Shown here: piece after piece, positions 13,059-19,210 of the stretch
Layout: the number at the start of each line of letters is the position of its first letter
How positions within the stretch are numbered: the first letter of the stretch is position 1
Origin: Solirubrobacteraceae bacterium
GTDB lineage: Bacteria; Actinomycetota; Thermoleophilia; Solirubrobacterales; Solirubrobacteraceae
NCBI GenBank assembly: GCA_019683665.1
Contig: JADGIB010000028.1
Span: 1 to 19,934 of the forward strand
DNA length: 19,934 nt
Direction: 5' to 3'
Notes under the pieces: model-generated
Databases searched by the model: none
The model's input: the letters and a program-made list of their open reading frames with translations, nothing else
Told to the model about the DNA's origin: nothing
Made by a program: the position numbers and the translations under genes

Positions 13059-14318
13059 ATGGCTTCCGAGCGACAGATCCACGTCGGCGGCGTCCCGGTG
13101 GGCGGCGGGGCTCCCGTCGCCGTCCAGACGATGACGAAGACCGAGACCGCCAACGTGGCCGCCACGATGGCCCAGATCCGCCGCGTCGCCGAGGCGGGCG
13201 CCGACATCGTCCGCTGCGCGGTGCCGCGCGAGCAGGACGTCGAGGCGCTGCGGACCATCGTGCGCGAGTCGCCGATCCCGGTCATCGCCGACATCCACTT
13301 CAACCACACGCTCGCGCTGAAGGCGCTCGACGCCGGCGCCCACTGCGTGCGGATCAACCCGGGCAACATCGGCGGGCCCGACAAGGTCGCCGAGGTCATC
13401 GCCAAGGCGAAGGAGAAGGGGACGCCGATCCGCGTCGGCGTGAACTCCGGCTCGCTGCCCAAGCACCTGCGCGAGCTCGAGTACACGAACCCGGTCGAGG
13501 CGCTCGTCACCGCCGCCGTCGAGACCGTCGAGCTCATGGAGCGGCTCGACTTCACGAACTTCAAGGTCTCGATGAAGTCGACGTCGGTCCCGAACACGAT
13601 CGCGTCGAACCGGCTGCTGGCCGAGAGGATCCCGTACCCGCTCCACCTCGGCGTCACCGAGGCGGGGACGAAGTGGTCTGGCTCGCTGAAGAGCGCGGTC
13701 GGCCTCGGCACGCTCCTGGCCGACGGCATCGGCGACACGATCCGCATCTCGCTGTCGACCTTCCACGCCGAGGAGGAGGTCAAGGTCGCCTGGGAGATCC
13801 TCAAGGCGCTGAAGCTGCGCGAGCGCGGCCCCGTCCTCATCGCCTGCCCGACCTGCGGCCGGCTCCAGTTCGACATGGACTCGGTCGTCGCCGAGGTCGA
13901 GCGGCGCCTGCAGGCCTACGACGACCCGATCGAGGTGTCGGTCCTCGGCTGCGCGGTGAACGGCATCGGCGAGGCCCGCCACGCCGACTTCGGGATCACC
14001 GGCGCCAAGGACATGGGGATGATCTACTCGAAGGGCGAGCCGCTGAAGAAGGTCCCGACCGAGCGGCTCGTCGACGAGCTGTTCGCCGAGATCGACCGCT
14101 ACTACGCCGCCGGCAGGAAGGTCGTCCGCGACGAGCGGGCCGCCGCCGAGGCCGCCGCCTGGCTGGCCGCCGAGGAGGACGCGACCGCGATGACCCCCGA
14201 GCGCCTCGCCGCGCTCGAGGCCGAGAAGGCCCGCGAGGAGGCCGACGCCGCCGCCGAGCGCACCCCGATCGACGAGGCCGTCTCGCCCGTCGAGGGGCGC
14301 CGCTTCACCCGCGCCTGA
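13059..14318 (+). CDS. ispG: (E)-4-hydroxy-3-methylbut-2-enyl-diphosphate synthase
   Basis: Iron-sulfur enzyme of the MEP pathway that converts MEcPP to HMBPP. The TIM-barrel domain (about residues 1-260) shows V-Q-T-M-T-K-T-E-T, A-D-I-V-R-C-A-V-P, I-A-D-I-H-F-N and R-I-N-P-G-N-I-G; the C-terminal domain has the cluster ligands C-P-T-C-G-R and G-C-A-V-N-G-I-G-E-A, giving three Cys plus Glu. Beyond the normal end near residue 350 there is an Ala/Glu-rich tail of about 65 residues to residue 419, predicted helical at first, not part of the standard enzyme. The ATG follows the TAGACT element by 9 nt. With dxr it gives two MEP genes in this window. Confidence 0.95.
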   Translation: MASERQIHVGGVPVGGGAPVAVQTMTKTETANVAATMAQIRRVAEAGADIVRCAVPREQDVEALRTIVRESPIPVIADIHFNHTLALKALDAGAHCVRINPGNIGGPDKVAEVIAKAKEKGTPIRVGVNSGSLPKHLRELEYTNPVEALVTAAVETVELMERLDFTNFKVSMKSTSVPNTIASNRLLAERIPYPLHLGVTEAGTKWSGSLKSAVGLGTLLADGIGDTIRISLSTFHAEEEVKVAWEILKALKLRERGPVLIACPTCGRLQFDMDSVVAEVERRLQAYDDPIEVSVLGCAVNGIGEARHADFGITGAKDMGMIYSKGEPLKKVPTERLVDELFAEIDRYYAAGRKVVRDERAAAEAAAWLAAEEDATAMTPERLAALEAEKAREEADAAAERTPIDEAVSPVEGRRFTRA

Positions 14319-14341
14319 CCCCGGCGGGGGCCGCGACGCCG

Positions 14342-14347
14342 TAGGCT
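14342..14347 (+). promoter_or_regulatory. -10 element TAGGCT for proS
   Basis: TAGGCT ends 12 nt before the proS ATG, leaving a leader of at most a few nucleotides. There is no Shine-Dalgarno. It lies in the 40-nt gap after ispG, so proS probably has its own start site in addition to any read-through. Confidence 0.5.
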
Positions 14348-14358
14348 GTCGGGCTCCG

Positions 14359-16023
14359 ATGCACCGACAGTCGCAGCTCTTCCTTCCCACCGAGCGCCAG
14401 CCGCCCGCGGACGCCGAGGCGGTGTCCCACAAGCTCATGGTCCGCGCCGGGCTGATCCGCCAGATCGGCAGCGGCATCTGGTCGTGGCTGCCGGCGGGCT
14501 GGCGCGTGCACCAGAAGGCCGCGCAGATCGTGCGCGAGGAGATGGACCGGATCGGGGCCCAGGAGGTCATGATGCCGGTCCTCGTCCCGGCCGAGCTGTG
14601 GAAGCGCACCGGCCGCTACGAGAGCGAGGAGCTGTTCAAGCTCAAGGACCGCAAGGGGGCCGACCTCGTCCTGTCGATGACGAACGAGGAGACGGTCACG
14701 ACGCACGCGGCCCAGATCGTCCGCAGCTACCGCGACCTGCCGTTCTCGCTCTACCACATCCAGGTCAAGGAGCGCGACGAGCCGCGCCCGCGCGCCGGGG
14801 TCCTGCGCACGCGCGAGTTCATCATGAAGGACTCGTACTCCTTCGACCGCGACCAGGCGGGGATGGAGGCCAGCTACGAGGCGCACGCGCGCGCCTACGA
14901 CCGGATCTTCGACCGCTGCGGGCTGGAGTGGTACGCGGTCGAGTCCGACGTCGGGATGATGGGCGGGGTCGGCGCCCACGAGTACATGGCGCCGTGCGCG
15001 GCCGGGGAGAACGAGGTCGCCCTCGCGCCCGGCTACGCCGCGAACGTGGAGGTCGCCAGCGCCGAGCCGCAGCCGGTGCCGCCGCTGCCCGACCGCATCC
15101 AGGGAGAGCTGCACACCCCGGGCGCGAGCACGATCGAGGCGCTGGCCGAGGCGCTCGACGTCCACCCGGGCTGCCTGCTGAAGGCGTTTCCGGTCGTGAC
15201 CGAGTCGCGCGGCCTGATCCTCGTCATGGTCCGCGGCGACCACCGCGTCAACGACGTCAAGCTCCAGAACGCGCTGCGCGAGCGGTTCCGCCCCGCCCAC
15301 GACGACGAGCTGGCCGAGCACGGCCTCGTCGGCGGCTACATGGGGCCCAAGGACGGCGTCGAGCTCATCCTCGACGCGGCGATCGCCCCCGGCCGCTACG
15401 TCGTCGGCGCCAACCGGCCCGACCACCACGTCGTCATCGACGTGCCCGAGGGCGAGCGCCTCGACGTGCGCACGGTCGTCGAGGGCGACACGGTCAACGG
15501 GCACCCGATCCGCATCGAGCCGGCGATCGAGGTCGGCAACATCTTCAAGCTCGGCACCCGCTACTCGGAGCCGCTGAACGCGACGTACCTCGACGAGAAC
15601 GGGCAGGAGCGCCACATCTGGATGGGGTGCTACGGCATCGGCCCGGCCCGGATCGTCGCCGCCGCGATCGAGCAGTACGCCGACGAGCACGGGATCACCT
15701 GGCCGCGCGCGCTCGCGCCGTGGGACGTCCACGTCGTCGCGCTCGGCAAGGAGGCGGAGCTGAAGGCGGCCGAGGCGCTGGCCGAGGAGGTCGAGGCGGC
15801 GGGGCTGGCGGTCCTGCTCGACGACCGCCCGCTGCGCCCGGGCGAGAAGTTCGCCGACGCCGAGCTGCTCGGCTGCCCGCTGCGGCTCACCGTCGGCCGG
15901 CGCGCGCTGGAGTCCGGACGGGCCGAGGCGCAGATCCGCCGCGGCCGCGTCGACCACGAGGGCGGCGTGCCGCTGCGCGGGGGCGGCTCGGCGGTGCGCG
16001 AGCTGTGGGAAAGCCTCCCCTGA
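14359..16023 (+). CDS. proS: Prolyl-tRNA synthetase, bacterial type with editing domain
   Basis: Charges tRNA-Pro. The 554-residue protein is a class II synthetase: the dimer and motif 1 region (I-G-S-G-I-W-S-W-L-P-A-G), T-N-E-E-T-V-T near residues 112-118, motif 2 with R-D-E-P-R-P-R and R-E-F-I-M-K-D-S-Y-S-F (about 137-162), then the INS editing domain (about 225-390, with L-L-K-A-F-P-V carrying the conserved Lys used to clear Ala-tRNA-Pro), motif 3 with G-C-Y-G-I-G-P-A-R (about 422-430), and a C-terminal anticodon-binding domain. It is therefore the E. coli-like type, not the shorter eukaryote/archaeal-like ProS. The 3' end overlaps the likely pgsA start by 19 nt. Confidence 0.95.
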   Translation: MHRQSQLFLPTERQPPADAEAVSHKLMVRAGLIRQIGSGIWSWLPAGWRVHQKAAQIVREEMDRIGAQEVMMPVLVPAELWKRTGRYESEELFKLKDRKGADLVLSMTNEETVTTHAAQIVRSYRDLPFSLYHIQVKERDEPRPRAGVLRTREFIMKDSYSFDRDQAGMEASYEAHARAYDRIFDRCGLEWYAVESDVGMMGGVGAHEYMAPCAAGENEVALAPGYAANVEVASAEPQPVPPLPDRIQGELHTPGASTIEALAEALDVHPGCLLKAFPVVTESRGLILVMVRGDHRVNDVKLQNALRERFRPAHDDELAEHGLVGGYMGPKDGVELILDAAIAPGRYVVGANRPDHHVVIDVPEGERLDVRTVVEGDTVNGHPIRIEPAIEVGNIFKLGTRYSEPLNATYLDENGQERHIWMGCYGIGPARIVAAAIEQYADEHGITWPRALAPWDVHVVALGKEAELKAAEALAEEVEAAGLAVLLDDRPLRPGEKFADAELLGCPLRLTVGRRALESGRAEAQIRRGRVDHEGGVPLRGGGSAVRELWESLP

Positions 16024-16625
16024 CGTTCCGGCGCCTGACCGGCCTGGACCGCTCCGGGCCGCCGCCGGCGCAGACCCTGCCGGGCCAGCCGCTGCGCCCG
16101 TGGACGATCCCGAACGCGATCGTCTATGTGCGCGCGGCGCTCATCCCGGTCTTCCTCGTGCTCGCGTTCACGTCGGACGCGGGCACCGACGCGCTGCCGG
16201 CGATCCTCTTCCTCGTCATCACGCTCGGCGACTACGCCGACGGGATCGCCGCCCGCGTGACCGGGCAGTACAGCCGCCTGGGGGCGCTGCTGGACCCGCT
16301 CGTCGACCGGCTCATCGTCCTGTCGGGCGCGGTCGTCTGCTGGCACTTCGAGCTGCTGCCGCGGTGGGGGCTGTACGTGCTGGCCGCGCGCGAGGCGCTC
16401 ATGCTCCTCGCCGGGCCGCCGCTCGTGCGCCGCGGGGTGGAGATCCGCATCAACTGGCCGGGCCGCTGGTCGGTGTGGCCGCTGATGGGCGCGGTCTTCC
16501 TGGCGCTGTGCGGGGTCGAGGACGTCGCGGCGGCGCTCCTCTACGTCGGGCTGGCCCTCTCGATCTGGGCGACCGTCCTCTACGGGGCCTCCGCCGCCCG
16601 CCAGCTCCGCAAACCCTCAAGGTGA
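16005..16625 (+). CDS. pgsA: CDP-alcohol phosphatidyltransferase (PgsA family)
   Basis: Membrane enzyme that transfers phosphatidyl from CDP-diacylglycerol to an alcohol, most likely glycerol-3-phosphate. The full catalytic motif D-x2-D-G-x2-A-R-x8-G-x3-D-x3-D is present, beginning G-D-Y-A-D-G-I-A-A-R at about residue 76, with four to six hydrophobic segments around it. The protein is 206 residues from the GTG at 16005, which overlaps proS by 19 nt; no ATG or better start lies between it and the first membrane segment, and the next GTG (16125) would delete that segment. The start is uncertain, the family is secure, the exact acceptor (glycerol phosphate, inositol phosphate or phosphatidylglycerol) is not. 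In mycobacteria a pgsA gene likewise lies near garA and the ftsR-type gene, as here. Confidence 0.85.
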   Translation: MGKPPLTFRRLTGLDRSGPPPAQTLPGQPLRPWTIPNAIVYVRAALIPVFLVLAFTSDAGTDALPAILFLVITLGDYADGIAARVTGQYSRLGALLDPLVDRLIVLSGAVVCWHFELLPRWGLYVLAAREALMLLAGPPLVRRGVEIRINWPGRWSVWPLMGAVFLALCGVEDVAAALLYVGLALSIWATVLYGASAARQLRKPSR

Positions 16626-16627
16626 GC

Positions 16628-16655
16628 TTGACCCTCTGGGGGAATGGGCTATGCT
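16628..16655 (+). promoter_or_regulatory. sigma70-type promoter TTGACC-16-TATGCT
   Basis: TTGACC (16628-16633) and TATGCT (16650-16655) are separated by 16 nt, the only place in the window where both hexamers are clear. Initiation near 16662 gives a leader of about 34 nt containing the GGAG ribosome binding site at 16685-16688. It lies 2 nt after the pgsA stop and would drive the RsiG-like, FHA, MerR, apt and SRPBCC genes. Confidence 0.65.
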
Positions 16656-16695
16656 CCCGCCCTTCCGACCTCCCCGCTTTGGTAGGAGTCACGTC

Positions 16696-16950
16696 ATGGA
16701 CACCTTCCCCGACCTCGGTTCGCTCTCCGATCAGGAACTCAAGGACCTCATCCAGCAGTTGACCGAGGAGGAGGTCGACATCTCCTACAAGCGGCGGATC
16801 CTGCACGGCAAGATCGACATCCTCCGCGCCGAGCTCGTCAACCGCCTGCGCAAGAAGCACGAGGGCGGTGAGGAGGTCATCACCGGCGACGATGTCCGCC
16901 GGCTGACTGACATCCTCGCCGGCCGGACGGGCGACGAGCCCGGGATCTGA
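16696..16950 (+). CDS. RsiG/AmfC-like small protein with a single c-di-GMP-binding motif (candidate anti-sigma)
   Basis: An 84-residue, highly charged, mostly helical protein. Residues 26-41 read E-x3-S-x2-R-x3-H-x3-D (Glu26, Ser30, Arg33, His37, Asp41), matching the E-x3-S-x2-R-x3-Q-x3-D signature of RsiG except for His in place of Gln, followed by I-L-R-A-E-L-V-N-R as in RsiG/AmfC proteins. In Streptomyces RsiG has two motifs on one coiled coil and, with c-di-GMP, holds the sigma factor WhiG; basal Actinobacteria have small one-motif versions that dimerise. This protein fits the latter by size and motif. No sigma factor gene is in the window. The ATG at 16696 has GGAG 7 nt upstream; the ATG at 16651 is inside the -10 element. 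The FHA gene follows after 31 nt. Family assignment is likely; c-di-GMP binding is inferred. Confidence 0.72.
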   Translation: MDTFPDLGSLSDQELKDLIQQLTEEEVDISYKRRILHGKIDILRAELVNRLRKKHEGGEEVITGDDVRRLTDILAGRTGDEPGI

Positions 16951-16981
16951 CGGCCGCGACCCCGGCCGAGGACGGATCGCG

Positions 16982-17455
16982 ATGGCGCTGCACTGCCCCG
17001 AATGCGGCTTCGTCAACGCCGACGGAGCCAACTACTGCCAGAAGTGCGGTGCGTTCCTGGGCGCCGGCGACCCGGCGCGCGGCGGCGACCCGGTCACGGC
17101 CACCTACCGCGTCGGCGACACCGGCGAGCTCATCCCCGTCGACATCGAGTCGGCGGCCGAGCACGGCCCGGTCCTCGTCATCCGCTCCGGCGGCGGGCGC
17201 GTCGGCGAGTCGTTCCCGCTCGACCGCGACCGCATGACGATCGGCCGGCGACCCGACTCCGACGTGTTCCTCGACGACGTCACGGTGTCGCGCGACCACG
17301 CGCTGCTTGTCCGCCGCGGCGACGACCTGTACCTCGACGACCTCGGCTCGCTGAACGGCTCCTACGTCAACCGCCGCCGCATCGAGTCGCACCGGCTCGA
17401 GGACGGCGACGAGCTGCAGATCGGCAAGTACAAGCTGACGTTCCTCCAGCGGTGA
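16982..17455 (+). CDS. Zinc-ribbon FHA domain protein (GarA-like)
   Basis: A 157-residue protein. Residues 5-22 form a zinc ribbon C-P-E-C ... C-Q-K-C (Cys5, 8, 19, 22). A linker contains T-A-T-Y-R (Thr39, Thr41). The FHA domain (about 64-155) is complete: G-R at 88-89, S-R-D-H at 103-106, and G-S-L-N-G-S-Y-V-N at 122-130, the phosphothreonine-binding residues. D-S-D-V-F-L-D-D-V-T-V-S-R is close to mycobacterial GarA, which regulates 2-oxoglutarate metabolism and is switched by phosphorylation of an N-terminal E-T-T motif. Here a zinc ribbon replaces the GarA N-terminus and the Thr-rich linker sits in the equivalent place. GAGGA at 16968-16972 sets the ATG. It overlaps the MerR gene by 4 nt if that starts at 17452. 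Whether it has GarA's metabolic role is unknown. Confidence 0.88.
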   Translation: MALHCPECGFVNADGANYCQKCGAFLGAGDPARGGDPVTATYRVGDTGELIPVDIESAAEHGPVLVIRSGGGRVGESFPLDRDRMTIGRRPDSDVFLDDVTVSRDHALLVRRGDDLYLDDLGSLNGSYVNRRRIESHRLEDGDELQIGKYKLTFLQR

Positions 17456-18231
17456 CCCTCGTGGACGAGCAGGAGACGGAGGACCTGCGGACCGCCGGCG
17501 ACGAGACGCCGAATCGCACCGACCGGGGCCGGGAGAAGGCGATGACGATCGGGGCGGTGACGAAGGCGCTCGAGCCGGAGTTCCCGGACATCTCGATCTC
17601 GAAGATCCGCTACCTGGAGGACCAGAAGCTCCTGTCGCCGCGGCGCACCCCCGGCGGCTACCGGCTCTACACGCCGTCCGACGTCCAGCGCCTGCGCACG
17701 ATCCTGCGCCTCCAGCGCGACGAGTTCCTGCCCCTGCGGGTCATCCGCCAGGAGCTGGCGGCCGGGCGCACCGCCGACGCCCCGGTCCCGGCGGGCGGCC
17801 CCGACGGCGGCCGGCGGACGCTGCGCCGCGCGTCGGTGAGCGTCACCGAGCGCGGCCCGCTCCACTCGCTGGAGGACGTCCTCGAGGAGACGCGCGCCGA
17901 CCCGGCGCTCGTGCGCGAGCTCGAGGAGTACGGGGTCATCACGGGCGAGGCGCGCGGCGGCACGACGTACTACGACGAGACCGAACGCGAGATCGTGCGC
18001 GCGGCGACCGAGCTGGCCCGCTACGGGGTCGGCGGGCGCAACCTGCGCGTCCTCCGCACCTCGGCCGACCGCGAGGCCGCGCTCCTGCAGCAGATCCTCG
18101 CCCCGGCCCTGCGCTCCCGCAACCCGCAGCGGCGCAAGGAGGCGATCGAGGCGCTCGAGAACCTCGCGGCCGTGACCAGCCACCTCAAGCACCTCCTGCT
18201 CGTGCGCGACCTGCGCAAGCTCGTCCGGTGA
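17452..18231 (+). CDS. MerR family transcriptional regulator (FtsR-like)
   Basis: A 259-residue DNA-binding protein. The MerR winged helix (about residues 31-100 from this start) reads M-T-I-G-A-V-T-K-A-L, then S-I-S-K-I-R-Y-L-E-D-Q-K-L-L and R-R-T-P-G-G-Y-R-L-Y, then R-D-E-F-L-P-L-R-V-I-R. This pattern and the C-terminal helical domain with E-E-Y-G-V-I-T match the FtsR group, which in Corynebacterium/Mycobacterium activates ftsZ and lies beside garA as here. No effector-binding Cys cluster is seen. Two starts are possible: GTG at 17452 (GTGA overlap with the FHA gene) or ATG at 17542, which has an excellent GGGAGAAGG 2 nt upstream. The 30 codons between them have nearly all G/C third positions, so I favour 17452, moderately. 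Its stop overlaps apt as GTGA. Confidence 0.86.
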   Translation: MTLVDEQETEDLRTAGDETPNRTDRGREKAMTIGAVTKALEPEFPDISISKIRYLEDQKLLSPRRTPGGYRLYTPSDVQRLRTILRLQRDEFLPLRVIRQELAAGRTADAPVPAGGPDGGRRTLRRASVSVTERGPLHSLEDVLEETRADPALVRELEEYGVITGEARGGTTYYDETEREIVRAATELARYGVGGRNLRVLRTSADREAALLQQILAPALRSRNPQRRKEAIEALENLAAVTSHLKHLLLVRDLRKLVR

Positions 18232-18770
18232 GCGCCGACATGTCCCCCCAGGAGCTGCGCTCGCTCATCCGCGACGTGCCGGACTTCCCCAGGCCCGGGG
18301 TCGGCTTCCGCGACATCACGCCGCTGCTGGCCTCCCCGGAGGGCTTCCGCGCCGCCGTGCGCGGCCTGGCCGAGCTGTCGCGCCCGTACCGGCCCTTCCA
18401 CGTGCTGGCCGCCGAGGCGCGCGGCTTCCTGTTCGGGCCGGCGCTCGCCTCCGAGCTCGGTGCCGGGTTCGTCCTCGCGCGCAAGCCCGGCAAGCTCCCG
18501 CGCGAGACGCTGAGCGTCGCCTACGAGCTCGAGTACGGGATCGACCGCCTCGAGGTGCACACCGACGCGATCGGCCCCGGCGACCGCGTCCTCGTCCACG
18601 ACGACCTGCTCGCCACCGGCGGGACGGCCCGCGCGCTGTGCGAGCTCGTCGAGCGGGCCGGGGGCGAGGTCGTCGCCTGCACGTTCCTCATCGAGCTCGC
18701 GTTCCTGCCCGGCCGCGAGCGCCTGGCCGGCTACGACGTGCTCGCGCTCCTGCGCGACGAGACCGAGTAG
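18228..18770 (+). CDS. apt: Adenine phosphoribosyltransferase
   Basis: Salvages adenine to AMP with PRPP. The 180-residue protein shows V-P-D-F-P-R-P-G-V-G-F-R-D-I-T-P-L-L at the N terminus, A-E-A-R-G-F-L-F-G, R-K-P-G-K-L-P, Y-E-L-E-Y-G, and the PRPP site H-D-D-L-L-A-T-G-G-T at residues 124-133 (the residue before the two Asp is usually Val; here His). The GTG at 18228 overlaps the MerR stop as GTGA; an in-frame ATG at 18240 is possible and would remove four residues. Confidence 0.95.
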   Translation: MSADMSPQELRSLIRDVPDFPRPGVGFRDITPLLASPEGFRAAVRGLAELSRPYRPFHVLAAEARGFLFGPALASELGAGFVLARKPGKLPRETLSVAYELEYGIDRLEVHTDAIGPGDRVLVHDDLLATGGTARALCELVERAGGEVVACTFLIELAFLPGRERLAGYDVLALLRDETE

Positions 18771-18772
18771 CG

Positions 18773-19210
18773 GTGGCGACGGCCCGCGTGCGCGCCACCG
18801 TGCCGGCCGCGCCCGCGGAGGTGTGGCCGCTCGTCGGCGACCCGCGCGGGCTCCCGCGCTGGTGGCCGCGCGCCGTGCGCGTCGAGGGCGTCGACGCGCG
18901 CCGCTTCACGCTCGTGCTGCGCAGCAGCGGCGGGCGCGAGGTGCGCGCCGACCAGCGCGTCCTCGTCGACGAGCGCCCGCGCCGGCGCGTCTGGGGGCTG
19001 GAGATCGCGGGCACGCCGTTCGAGCGCGTGTTCAGCGCCTACGAGGTCGAGGTGCGCCTCGAGCCCGAGGGCGACGGCACCCGCGTCGAGCTCGCGCAGC
19101 GGATGGCGCTGCGCGGCGTGTCGCGCCTCGGGGCGCCGCTGGCCTGGCAGTCGGCCCGCCGGCACCTGCGCACGGCGCTCGACGCGCTCGTCGCGCAGCT
19201 CGGCGGCTAG
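18773..19210 (+). CDS. SRPBCC (START-like/polyketide cyclase) family protein
   Basis: A 145-residue protein with the SRPBCC helix-grip pattern: a first strand with A-R-V-R-A-T-V-P-A-A-P-A-E-V-W-P-L-V, the following G-L-P-R-W-W-P segment, alternating strands through the middle, a G-D-G-T-R-V-E-L motif near residue 100, and a long C-terminal helix ending A-L-D-A-L-V-A-Q-L. Such proteins bind hydrophobic ligands in a cavity; no ligand can be named. The GTG start is 2 nt after apt, so it is the last gene of this run. Its TAG shares the CTAG palindrome with the stop of the opposite gene. Confidence 0.8.
   Translation: MATARVRATVPAAPAEVWPLVGDPRGLPRWWPRAVRVEGVDARRFTLVLRSSGGREVRADQRVLVDERPRRRVWGLEIAGTPFERVFSAYEVEVRLEPEGDGTRVELAQRMALRGVSRLGAPLAWQSARRHLRTALDALVAQLGG

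Noticed and set aside
16651..16695. Upstream ATG adding 15 residues to the RsiG-like protein
   Set aside because: This ATG is part of the TATGCT -10 hexamer, so it would not be transcribed; the ATG at 16696 has a good GGAG site.
17542..17544. ATG as the start of the MerR gene
   Set aside because: Not fully rejected: it has the better ribosome binding site. I placed the start at the GTG at 17452 because codons 17452-17541 have coding-like composition and a GTGA overlap like other genes here.
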